NCBI GenBank assembly: GCA_902762805.1
Contig: CACWPQ010000012.1
Coordinates: 1-64,000, forward strand
Direction: 5' to 3'
DNA: 64,000 nt
From: an uncultured Bacteroidota bacterium
Lineage (GTDB): Bacteria; Bacteroidota; Bacteroidia; Bacteroidales; P3
Positions within the stretch are counted from its first letter, which is position 1, and every line of letters starts with the position of its first letter. The position numbers were made by a program, and so were the translations under genes. A model generated the notes under the pieces. It saw only the letters and a list, made by a program, of their open reading frames with translations, was not told the DNA's origin and searched no databases. Below are positions 19,155-26,866 of the stretch, piece after piece.

Positions 19155-20012
19155 CTAGCGCAGGACGATGATGGTGATGCCGATGATAGCGCAGTAGACG
19201 GCGAACCAGATGAGTTTGCCTTTCTTGACGATGTTGATCATCCACTTGCAGGCGAACAGTCCGCTGACGAAGGCGGCGAGGAAGCCGACGATGAGGGCCA
19301 TCGGCGAGAGACCTGCCATCGCGGTGCTCACACCCACTTCGGATATGTCTTTCACATCGAGCAGCGCCTCGCCCAGAATGGGCGGGATGACCATCAGAAA
19401 CGAGAACTGGGCCAGCTTCTCCTTGTTGTTGCCCAGCAGCAGGCCGGTGGCGATGGTGGAACCCGAGCGCGAGAGGCCGGGCAGCACCGCGCAGGCCTGG
19501 GCGATGCCGATGATGAAGGCGTCGCGCACCGAGATGCGCTCGCGCTGGCGCGGTGCCGAGAAATAGGAGAACGAGAGCAGGAAGGCGGTCACCATCAGGC
19601 AGATGCCCACGACGAAGAGGCCGCTGCCGAAGACCTCCTCCACGGCGTCCTTGAAGAAGAGGCCCACGATGGCCACGGGTATCATCGAGACGAGGATGTT
19701 CAGTGTGTACTGCGTGCCTTCGTTCATCGTTTTGGCCTTCTGGATGAGGGTTTTGCCGTCGTCGCTGGCGACGAAAAGGCTTTTGATCCAGGCGAAAAGG
19801 TCGGTGAATATCCAGATGATTTCTTTCCACAGCACGACGATGGTGCTGAGCACGGTGGCCACGTGGACTGCCACCGTAAAGGAGAGGTTCTCGGCGCCGT
19901 CGCCGAGGCCGAAGAGGGCCTGCCCGATGGCCAGGTGGCCGCTCGAACTGACGGGGAGGTATTCCGTGAGGCCCTGCACGATGCCCAGGACCAAGGCTTC
20001 AAACCATTGCAT
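19155..20012 (-). CDS. uppP: Undecaprenyl-diphosphatase (UppP/BacA)
   Basis: 285 residues, very hydrophobic with about eight membrane helices. It removes a phosphate from undecaprenyl pyrophosphate to recycle the lipid carrier for wall and LPS synthesis, and confers bacitracin tolerance. Signature motifs are [14 protein letters not shown] at 15-28 and [19 protein letters not shown] in the second half. The ATG at 20012 lies 3 bases after the DUF3098 stop, so it is co-translated with ftsX and DUF3098. A loop of about 20 residues between helices 2 and 3 ([20 protein letters not shown]) is slightly longer than in many homologues. Confidence 0.96.
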   Translation of the reverse strand: MQWFEALVLGIVQGLTEYLPVSSSGHLAIGQALFGLGDGAENLSFTVAVHVATVLSTIVVLWKEIIWIFTDLFAWIKSLFVASDDGKTLIQKAKTMNEGTQYTLNILVSMIPVAIVGLFFKDAVEEVFGSGLFVVGICLMVTAFLLSFSYFSAPRQRERISVRDAFIIGIAQACAVLPGLSRSGSTIATGLLLGNNKEKLAQFSFLMVIPPILGEALLDVKDISEVGVSTAMAGLSPMALIVGFLAAFVSGLFACKWMINIVKKGKLIWFAVYCAIIGITIIVLR

Positions 20013-20015
20013 CGC

Positions 20016-20261
20016 TTATTTCTCTTTGCTTTTATACATGATGGCGGCAATCTCGACCACAAAGCCCACGACGATAAGGATGGGCGCAAGGTAGAGTCGG
20101 CGGCTGTCGAACATCGCGGGGTTGAACTGGTTGGGGTCGTCGCTTCCGCCGCCGCTGAGCAGGATGTAGCCGAGGGCGAGCACGACGAGGCCGGCGGCCA
20201 TCAGGATGTAATTGGTGCGGCCGAAGGCGAAGCGCGAGGTTGATTGTTTCTCTTGTTCCAT
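20016..20261 (-). CDS. DUF3098 small membrane protein
   Basis: 81 residues with two transmembrane helices, FGRTNYILMAAGLVVLALGY (about 13-32) and LYLAPILIVVGFVVEIAAIM (about 57-76), joined by a Gly/Ser/Asp-rich loop. The sequence and its place between ftsX and uppP match the DUF3098 family of Bacteroidetes. No function is established. Its constant position suggests a link to division or wall-lipid recycling, which is inference only. Confidence 0.85.
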   Translation of the reverse strand: MEQEKQSTSRFAFGRTNYILMAAGLVVLALGYILLSGGGSDDPNQFNPAMFDSRRLYLAPILIVVGFVVEIAAIMYKSKEK

Positions 20262-20281
20262 GGATTATATATAATATGTAT

Positions 20282-21142
20282 TCAATTATTATTGCGGGCA
20301 ATGTAGCGGCGGACGGTGATGGCGGTGGCGAGCCAGGCGATGAGCATGCCGGCGATGATGAGCACCAGCGCGATGGTGGCATACCACAGGAGGTGGCGCG
20401 CGGCGGTCAGGTCGAGGGTCAGCTGCTTGTCGAACACCCAGAGGGTGACGGCCGTTAGCACCGAGGCTATTAGGCCGCCCAGCGCGCCGTAGGCCAGGCT
20501 GCGCAACCGGAACGGGCGCGCGATGAAGCCTGCCTTGGCGCCCACGAGGCGCATGGTGGCGATGGTGTCGCGGCGGCTGTAGATGGCAATGCGGATGAGG
20601 GCCGAGATGAGCACGACGGTGATTAGCAGCAGCAAGGCCACGAAGATGATGAGGAACCACGAAAGTTTGTAGAACACGTCTTGCAGCTCGCTGACCACGT
20701 TCTCCTGGTAGGCCACGCCGGTGACGCCCTCCATGGCGCCCACCTCGGCGCAGAAGCGGTCGAGCGCGGCACCACTGTTGTCGGGCAGCAGCTGCACGTT
20801 GAGGTTGACCATCAGCGAGGGGTTGAGCGGGTTGTAGCCCAGAAAGCCCACGAAGTCTTCGCCCAGGTCCTGGCTGAAAATCTCGGCCGCCTGCTCGCGC
20901 GAGATGTAGTCCACGTGTTTCACCACCCCCATCCGGCCGATGTCGGCTTTGCGGGCGAGGGCCAGGCTGTCGCTCACGTCGGGCACGAGGTCAACCTTGT
21001 AGGTGATGCGCTCCTGCGCATCGTGGGTCAGGCGGTAGGAGTGGTACTCTATCACCAGCAGCAGGCCCAGCATGAAGAGCACCAGCGAGATGCCCAGGAT
21101 GGTGGTGCCGTGGCTGCCCCAGAGATGTACTTTGTTTTTCAA
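20282..21142 (-). CDS. ftsX: Cell division protein FtsX
   Basis: 286 residues with the FtsX layout: one helix near the N-terminus (TTILGISLVLFMLGLLLVIE), a periplasmic domain of ~130 residues containing ISREQAAEIFSQDLGEDFVG and NPLNPSL, and three C-terminal helices starting with SWFLIIFVALLLLITVVLIS. SRRDTIATMRLVGAKAGFI is the typical coupling stretch. FtsX with the ATPase FtsE relays division signals to wall hydrolases. ftsE is not adjacent here, which is usual in Bacteroidetes. It follows dnaN across a heptamer array and is followed by DUF3098 after 20 bases. Confidence 0.93.
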   Translation of the reverse strand: MKNKVHLWGSHGTTILGISLVLFMLGLLLVIEYHSYRLTHDAQERITYKVDLVPDVSDSLALARKADIGRMGVVKHVDYISREQAAEIFSQDLGEDFVGFLGYNPLNPSLMVNLNVQLLPDNSGAALDRFCAEVGAMEGVTGVAYQENVVSELQDVFYKLSWFLIIFVALLLLITVVLISALIRIAIYSRRDTIATMRLVGAKAGFIARPFRLRSLAYGALGGLIASVLTAVTLWVFDKQLTLDLTAARHLLWYATIALVLIIAGMLIAWLATAITVRRYIARNNN

Positions 21143-21146
21143 AACA

Positions 21147-21180
21147 CTATAACCTATAACCTTTAACCTTTAACCTTTAG
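21147..21180. repeat. Heptamer array at the dnaN/ftsX junction
   Basis: Units CTATAAC, CTATAAC, CTTTAAC, CTTTAAC, CTTTAG fill the 34-base spacer. The dnaN stop codon (21177-21179, minus strand) falls in the first unit, and ftsX starts 4 bases after the last. Confidence 0.9.
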
Positions 21181-22319
21181 TTGGCCAGCATCACCGGCAT
21201 GACCAGCATCAGGATGTCGTCATTCTTCTCTTCGCCGTCTTCGTTGTAGGGGAAGATGATGCCGGCGCGCGAGGGATGGGAGAGCTCGACCAGCACCTGC
21301 TCGCTGGCGAGGTTCGAAATCATCTCGGTGAGGAACTTGGCGTTGAAGCCGATGTCCATAGGCTCGCCCTCGTACTGGCAGGGGATGGTTTCGTGGGCGT
21401 TGTTGGAGAGCTCGAGGTCCTCGGCCGAGATGGTCAGCTTGTCGGCCGCGATGGAGAGGCGCACCTGGCGGGTGGCTTCGCTGGCGAAGATGCTGACGCG
21501 CTTCAGGGTGTTGAGGAACGACTGGCGGTCGAGGATGAGTTTGTTGGGGTTGTCCTTCGGGATGGCGGCCTCGTAGTTGGGGTAGCGGCCGTCCACCAGG
21601 CGCGTGATGATGTAGAAGTTGTCGAAGGTGAGGAACAGGTTCGTGTTGTTGTATTCCAGCTTGATCTCCACCTCCTCCTTGCGCGAGGCAAGGATGTTTT
21701 TGACAATCGTGATGGGTTTCTTGGGCAGGATGAAGTTGGTGCTCTCGTCGCTGACGACGTCCTTGCGGCGGTAGCGGACCAGCTTGTGCGCGTCGGTGGC
21801 CACGAAGGTCACCCCGTCGGGCGTCATCTCGCAGTAGATGCCGTTCATCTGCTGGTGCATCTCGTCGGTGCTGGTGGCGAAGACGGTCTTGTCGATGGCG
21901 GCCACCAGGGCGGCCGAGCCGAGGTTGACGCTGCCCGTCGTCTCGGCGGCGGGCATGGTGGGATAGGTGGCGGCGTCCATGCCGGCCAGGCGGTACTGGC
22001 CCTCGCCCGAGGCGATTTCGACGTTGAACGAGGCAGTGTCGATGGTGAAGGTCAGGGGCACATCGTCGAAAGTCTTCAGGATGTCGAGCAGCATGCGCGA
22101 GGGGATGGCCACCTCTTCCGGCTGGTCGACATGGCTGGTCTCGACGGCGAGGCGTGCCACGAGGGTGGTCGAGAGGTCCGTGGTCTTGAGGGTGAGGCTG
22201 TTCTCCTCGAGGCGCATATGGAAGCATCCGATGATGGGCATGGTGTTGCTGGACGAAAGTACGCCGCTGAGCGACTGCAGCTGCTTGAGCAATTGCTGGC
22301 TATTGACTATGAATTTCAT
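21177..22319 (-). CDS. dnaN: DNA polymerase III sliding clamp (beta subunit)
   Basis: 380 residues, three clamp domains of about 120 each. The N-terminus MKFIVNSQQLLKQLQSLSGV, the first-domain SLTLKTTDLSTTLVA, the third-domain LTISAEDLELSNNAHE and the terminal LMVMPVMLAN are standard. The dimer encircles DNA and tethers polymerase III and repair factors. It heads the minus-strand run that continues to truB. A -7 box TAATTTTG lies 37-44 bases upstream. The usual neighbours dnaA or recF are absent, which is normal for Bacteroidetes. Confidence 0.97.
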   Translation of the reverse strand: MKFIVNSQQLLKQLQSLSGVLSSSNTMPIIGCFHMRLEENSLTLKTTDLSTTLVARLAVETSHVDQPEEVAIPSRMLLDILKTFDDVPLTFTIDTASFNVEIASGEGQYRLAGMDAATYPTMPAAETTGSVNLGSAALVAAIDKTVFATSTDEMHQQMNGIYCEMTPDGVTFVATDAHKLVRYRRKDVVSDESTNFILPKKPITIVKNILASRKEEVEIKLEYNNTNLFLTFDNFYIITRLVDGRYPNYEAAIPKDNPNKLILDRQSFLNTLKRVSIFASEATRQVRLSIAADKLTISAEDLELSNNAHETIPCQYEGEPMDIGFNAKFLTEMISNLASEQVLVELSHPSRAGIIFPYNEDGEEKNDDILMLVMPVMLAN

Positions 22320-22355
22320 ATTTTTATGTTTTATTTCCTATTTATATTCTGGCTG

Positions 22356-22363
22356 CAAAATTA
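22356..22363 (-). promoter_or_regulatory. -7 box of dnaN promoter
   Basis: CAAAATTA on the plus strand is TAATTTTG on the minus strand (TAnnTTTG), 37 bases before the dnaN ATG; no clear -33 box was seen. Confidence 0.5.
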
Positions 22364-22404
22364 CGAATAAATTGCGACATGTGCGCATATAATTTTTCAA
22401 CACT

Positions 22405-22788
22405 TTAATCAACACTCACCTCAACGAACACCCCCTGCGGGATTTCCAGGTCGTGCAGGTTGCTCAGCGTGCAGTATTGCCGCGACGCCTTCTGGTCGAA
22501 ATAGAACGTGCCGCTGATGTGGTCATCGGCCTTGATGATGCGTCCCGGGTCGAAAAGCAGCACCACGTTTTTGTAGGTCTGATTGTTATATGTGAAAGTG
22601 GCGCCGAGCGAGTCGGGCTGCTCCAGGTGCACGGCATAGCCCGCCGTGGGACGTGCCATATCCATCGTGCAGGGTTGTATGTAGACCACCTTGCCGCGGA
22701 AGGCAATCTCGTCGTGATCTTCGCAGGCGGCGAACGCAAGGCCTGTGGCCACCAGCAGAAGTATGTTCTTAAGTTTCATTTTCATCAT
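22405..22788 (-). CDS. Small lipoprotein of unknown function
   Basis: 127 residues. MMKMKLKNILLLVATGLAFAAC gives a lipoprotein signal with the modified Cys at 22. The ~105-residue mature part is beta-rich (RGKVVYIQPCTMDM, YAVHLEQPDSLGATFTYNNQ, HISGTFYFDQKASRQYC) and contains two further Cys residues. No family recognised. Two start Mets are adjacent. Upstream lies intergenic repeat copy B; downstream comes dnaN on the same strand after a spacer with its own promoter. Confidence 0.75.
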   Translation of the reverse strand: MMKMKLKNILLLVATGLAFAACEDHDEIAFRGKVVYIQPCTMDMARPTAGYAVHLEQPDSLGATFTYNNQTYKNVVLLFDPGRIIKADDHISGTFYFDQKASRQYCTLSNLHDLEIPQGVFVEVSVD

Positions 22789-22828
22789 TTATGTTAATTT
22801 AACACCAACGTGGGTAATAATGGTTCAT

Positions 22829-22879
22829 AATGGGAAATCACCTTACTATTACCCTAGAGAACCCCTACCATCCCCCTAG
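22829..22879. repeat. Intergenic repeat, copy B (partner at 12897-12957)
   Basis: The core 22842-22879 repeats the 38-base core of copy A. Here CCCTAGAGA occurs twice within the core. It lies between dapD and the small lipoprotein gene. Confidence 0.7.
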
Positions 22880-22905
22880 AGAGTGGCAGCGATTTTGGGG
22901 CGTTT

Positions 22906-23712
22906 TTAGTTAAAAAGTCTTAACGCATCGTTCAGCGAGGTCTTCAGGTCCGTACTCTCCTTCCGCCTCCCGATGATGAGCGCGCAGGGCACCTGATACT
23001 CGCCCGCAGGGAACTGCTTCGTATACGAGCCGGGGATGACCACCGACCGCGGAGGGACATAGCCCGTGTGCGTAATCGGCTGGCCCTCGGTCACGTCGAT
23101 GATCTTGGTCGAACCCGTGATGACCACCCCCGCGCCTATGACAGCTTCGCGGTCGATCCAGGCCCCCTCGACAATGATCGAGCGCGAACCTATGAAACAG
23201 TTGTCCTCGACAACCACAGGCTTCGCCTGCAGCGGCTCCAGCACCCCGCCGAGCCCCACCCCGCCGCTGAGGTGCACATTCTTGCCCACCTGCGCGCAGG
23301 ACCCCACCGTGGCCCACGTGTCCACCATGGTGCCGCTGTCCACATAGGCGCCGATGTTGACGTAGGAGGGCATCAGTATGGTGCCGGGAGCCAGGTAGGC
23401 CCCATGGCGCGCCACAGCCGGGGGCACCACGCGGACGCCGCGCCGCGCATAGTCGCGCTTGAGCGGTATCTTGTCGTGGTATTCCATGGGCCCGGCCTCC
23501 AGGGGCTGCATCCCCTGCAGCTGGAAGTAGAGGAGTATGGCCTGTTTGACCCACTGGTTGGCCACCGGCGCGGTGCCTTCGCCGCCGGTGCGCTCGATGG
23601 CCCGCAGCTCGCCGCGGTCCAGCATGTCGACAGCCTCCACGACAGCCTGCCGTGTCGGCCCTTCATTCAGCAGTGCCCGGTTCTCCCAGGCTTGTTCTAT
23701 CAGTTGTTTCAT
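22906..23712 (-). CDS. dapD: Tetrahydrodipicolinate N-succinyltransferase
   Basis: 268 residues. It transfers succinyl from succinyl-CoA to tetrahydrodipicolinate in lysine and meso-diaminopimelate synthesis. It has the N-terminal helical part (MKQLIEQAWENRALL) and a left-handed beta-helix of hexapeptide repeats: PSYVNIGAYVDSGTMVDTWATVGSCAQVG, HLSGGVGLGGVLEP and CFIGSRSIIVEGA (quoted in parts). The C-terminal CALIIGRRKESTDLKTSLNDALR is typical of DapD rather than DapH. It lies 52 bases after the large surface-protein gene. Confidence 0.96.
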   Translation of the reverse strand: MKQLIEQAWENRALLNEGPTRQAVVEAVDMLDRGELRAIERTGGEGTAPVANQWVKQAILLYFQLQGMQPLEAGPMEYHDKIPLKRDYARRGVRVVPPAVARHGAYLAPGTILMPSYVNIGAYVDSGTMVDTWATVGSCAQVGKNVHLSGGVGLGGVLEPLQAKPVVVEDNCFIGSRSIIVEGAWIDREAVIGAGVVITGSTKIIDVTEGQPITHTGYVPPRSVVIPGSYTKQFPAGEYQVPCALIIGRRKESTDLKTSLNDALRLFN

Positions 23713-23737
23713 TGTTCTATTATAATCACAACATTTG

Positions 23738-23764
23738 TCCTTTCACTCCCTCTCACTCCCCTCC
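23738..23764. repeat. Short degenerate heptamer array after the surface-protein stop
   Basis: CT-rich units of TCACTCC type fill 27 bases between the stop codon at 23765 and the dapD promoter area. Weaker than the other arrays but with the same unit family and position. Confidence 0.45.
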
Positions 23765-26700
23765 TTACCGTATAAGCGTTATCGTCCCCGTGCGCCGCTG
23801 CAGTTGGTTGGGCGCGTGGAGGGTGCGGTAGGTGAGGTTGTACACGTAGGCGCCTTGGGGCATGGGGGTGCCGTTCTCGTCGGTGCCGTCCCACTGGGCG
23901 TCGGTCCCCTCGAGGTGCCGCACTAGGAAGCCGTGCCGGTTGTAGATCCATATCTCCAGCTCGGTCAACTGCAGGTGCACGGGGTGCCACGTGCGGTTGG
24001 TTTCCTGCGTGGGGGTGAAGGCGTCGGGGAGGTAGATAGTGGCGCGGTCGATGTGAAGCATGGTGGTCGTAGTGTCCGAGCAGCCCTCCACGCTGTAGGC
24101 CGTCAGGTGCACCTCCACGCTGTCCACATCGCCCGGGAAGGTGTAGGTCAGGCTGCGCTCGGTGCTCGTCTGGTCGCCGATGGCCCATAGGCGGTGGTCC
24201 ACATAGGTGCTTTGGTCGTAGAGGGTTACATGCGGCCTGTCGGCTGTCGCCACCGTGGGTATGGCGTGGATCTTGGCTTTGAGGTTGCCGGCGAGGATGC
24301 CGAGGTGGAGGACGGTGAGGGAGTCGCAGCCATACTGGTTGAGAGCGGGGTAGGCATAGTCGCCGGACTGGCTGTAGGTGTCGTCGCCGAAGGTATAGGA
24401 GGTGTTGATGCAGATGGTGTCGTAGATGTCCACTTGGTGCGAGGGGCGGATGGTGAGGTGGAGGTGGATGGTGCTGTCGCACCCGTGGGTGGTTTTCAGG
24501 TATATGTCGTGTAGGCCTTCGCTGTCGATGGGTTGGCCGCCGACGGTGTAGGGCTCGTTATCGCAGGTGGTGTCGGCATAGGTGGTGTCGTAGGTGGGGT
24601 GGACAGCGAGCCGTATGTGCACCGTGCTGTCGGCCCCGTGGCGGTCAAGGAGGCGCAGGGTGGTGTCGACGGCGGCGTCGAAGATGTGGCCGCCGAGCGT
24701 GTAGGGAAGCTGGTCGTCGCAGATGCTTTCGGCGTAGGTGTAGCTTCGGTTAGGGTGCACGGTGAGGAGGAGGGTGACGGCGCTGTCGCAGCCGTAGCGG
24801 TTCGCAAACAGCAGGGTGGTGTCGGTGCTGCGGCCGAAGCTGATGCCGGCCAGGGTGTAGGGCAGGTCGTTCTCCACGATTTCGTCGGTGAGGGTGGTGG
24901 TGTGGGTGGGGTGGATGGTGAGGTGCAGCTCCAGGGTCGAGTCGCACTGCCGGGTGGTGGCCAGGTGGAGTATGGTGGTGCCGGCGGTGTCAATGGGGTG
25001 TCCGCCGAGCAGGTAGGGCAGCTGGTTGTCGCAGACGGTGTCGTAGGTCTCCATGTGGTAGGTGGGGTTCACTGCGAGGCGGATGCTGACGGTGCTGTCG
25101 GCTCCGTGGCGGTCGGTGAGGGTGAACGTCGTGTCGACGGCGCCGCCGAAGGTGTGCCCGCCGAGACTGTAGGGAAGCAGGTCGTCGCAGATGTTGTCGC
25201 TGTAGGCATAGCTATGGTTGCGGTGCACGGTGAGGTGCAGCCTGACGGTGCTGTCGCAGCCGTGGCGGTTGGCGAGGGTGATGCTGGTATCGGTGCTGGC
25301 GGTGAGGTTCCGTCCGTTGAAGGGGTAGGGGAGGGCGTTCTCGACTACGGTGTCGTATAGGGTCGTGTCGTGCGTCGGGAGGATGGTGAGGTGGAACATG
25401 ACCACGCTGTCGGCCCCATGAATGGTGGTCAGGGTGACAGTGTCGACGGCGGAGCCACTGTAGGTGCGGCCGTTCCAGTGGAATGGTGCTTCGCTGTCGC
25501 AGAGGGTGGTGTCCACGGTGGTCTCCACGTTGGGGTAGACCACGAGCGTCAGGTGGGTCACGCTGTCGCACCCCTCAACTGTGCTGGCCGCGATGACACT
25601 GTCGCCTACCGCCTGCGTCAGCCGGTGCCCGCCGAGGGTGTAGGGCAGCTGGTTCTCCACTATCGTGTCGCGCAGGGTGGTGTTGTAGCTGGGGTGCACC
25701 TTGATACGCATTGCGTGCAGGCTGTCGCACATGGCGGCGGTGGCGGTGGTGGTGACCACCGTGGTGTCCGCGGTGTGGGTTACGCCTTTGTATACGTACT
25801 GGTCGCAGGCCTCAGCTTCTTCGCTGACGACGGGCGAGGGGTGGACTGTGATGTGGGCGGTGGTGTCGATGGTGTCGCCGCAGGAGCTGATGACGCGGAA
25901 GGTGTAGGCCACCGACGTGTCGCTGCTGACGCTTCCAGGCACCCGCAGGCGAAACACCGAGTCGTTCATCGGGCTGACTCCCGGCCCCTCCACCCTGTAG
26001 CCCGTAGGCTCGCAGTCCATCGGCGGAAGCAGCGAGGCGTCGAGCGAGAGCTCCCATTCGAAGATGTAGCCGTTGTCGCCGCTGTAGCCGTCGATGACTT
26101 CGATGGCCCAGGTGCCGTTGAGCGGGCAGCCCAGGAGGGCGTCGAAGTTCTGGTCGGGGTGGTAGTAGTTGGTGTGGGCGGCCACGTTGCTCGAGTCTAT
26201 CCTCGGGCGGTAGTTCCGCTGGCGGTAGATAATGCCGTCGCCCGAAGCGTAGCTATAGCCCGAGTTGGTGTTGTTGCTCCAGCAGTAGTTCCATCCGGTG
26301 CCGGGGGCATTGTGGGGGCGTGTGGAATCGCATTCGTAGTCCGCGTCTTCATCGTCGATGGGCATGCCCAAAAAGGTGTATCCACCCACGTTGTTGCCGT
26401 CTAGCCAGCCGCGTGCGCTGGTCGGTATGGTGTCGCGGCAGGGGCTGCTGCTGCCGTTGAAGCGCATCAGGGTGGCGCGCGTGCCGTTGGGGCAGCGGAT
26501 GCCGATGTAGAGGTCGCCGATAAAGGAGTGCTCCATGTTGAGGCGCACGTATTTGATGTCGTTGACCGACGTGACGGTGGCACCGGGGGTGAAAGCGTTG
26601 AAGGTAACCGGCGAGCGGTAGGTGCAACGGCCGTTGCACGGCACGCCGTCGGGCAGGAAGATGCGCTCGCTGTGGCCCAGGGTGGTGTGCTGCGACTGGA

Positions 26701-26866
26701 TGACCACCGTGTGGGTGTCCCGCTGTCCGAAGCTGACGTTGACGCTCGCCGTGGTGTCGGCTCCCGCGCAGAGGTTGGCCGGCAGGTTGAGGCTCACAAT
26801 CCGCTGCGCCGCCACTGGCATGGCGGTCAACAGCATCAGCATCAGTATGTACGTGCGTGGCTTCAT
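23765..26866 (-). CDS. Large exported repeat protein with P-domain and gliding/T9SS C-terminal domain
   Basis: 1033 residues. After a signal peptide (ends VAAQ) comes a proprotein-convertase-like P-domain, about 40-270 (HSFIGDLYIGIRCPNGTRATL; GCPLNGTWAIEVIDGYSGDNGYIFEWEL, quoted in parts). Then follow about ten units of ~65 residues built on the pattern CD..LPY.LGGH ... DTT..L.NRHGCDST..LHLTVHP. The last ~90 residues (IYLPDAFTPTQE ... EIWIYNRHGFLV ... WDGTDENGTPMPQGAYVY) are a CHU_C-type gliding-motility-associated domain, used for type IX secretion. It is thus a surface or secreted protein, perhaps adhesive; no enzyme domain is seen. It overlaps its upstream paralogue by ATGA. Confidence 0.85.
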   Translation of the reverse strand: MKPRTYILMLMLLTAMPVAAQRIVSLNLPANLCAGADTTASVNVSFGQRDTHTVVIQSQHTTLGHSERIFLPDGVPCNGRCTYRSPVTFNAFTPGATVTSVNDIKYVRLNMEHSFIGDLYIGIRCPNGTRATLMRFNGSSSPCRDTIPTSARGWLDGNNVGGYTFLGMPIDDEDADYECDSTRPHNAPGTGWNYCWSNNTNSGYSYASGDGIIYRQRNYRPRIDSSNVAAHTNYYHPDQNFDALLGCPLNGTWAIEVIDGYSGDNGYIFEWELSLDASLLPPMDCEPTGYRVEGPGVSPMNDSVFRLRVPGSVSSDTSVAYTFRVISSCGDTIDTTAHITVHPSPVVSEEAEACDQYVYKGVTHTADTTVVTTTATAAMCDSLHAMRIKVHPSYNTTLRDTIVENQLPYTLGGHRLTQAVGDSVIAASTVEGCDSVTHLTLVVYPNVETTVDTTLCDSEAPFHWNGRTYSGSAVDTVTLTTIHGADSVVMFHLTILPTHDTTLYDTVVENALPYPFNGRNLTASTDTSITLANRHGCDSTVRLHLTVHRNHSYAYSDNICDDLLPYSLGGHTFGGAVDTTFTLTDRHGADSTVSIRLAVNPTYHMETYDTVCDNQLPYLLGGHPIDTAGTTILHLATTRQCDSTLELHLTIHPTHTTTLTDEIVENDLPYTLAGISFGRSTDTTLLFANRYGCDSAVTLLLTVHPNRSYTYAESICDDQLPYTLGGHIFDAAVDTTLRLLDRHGADSTVHIRLAVHPTYDTTYADTTCDNEPYTVGGQPIDSEGLHDIYLKTTHGCDSTIHLHLTIRPSHQVDIYDTICINTSYTFGDDTYSQSGDYAYPALNQYGCDSLTVLHLGILAGNLKAKIHAIPTVATADRPHVTLYDQSTYVDHRLWAIGDQTSTERSLTYTFPGDVDSVEVHLTAYSVEGCSDTTTTMLHIDRATIYLPDAFTPTQETNRTWHPVHLQLTELEIWIYNRHGFLVRHLEGTDAQWDGTDENGTPMPQGAYVYNLTYRTLHAPNQLQRRTGTITLIR

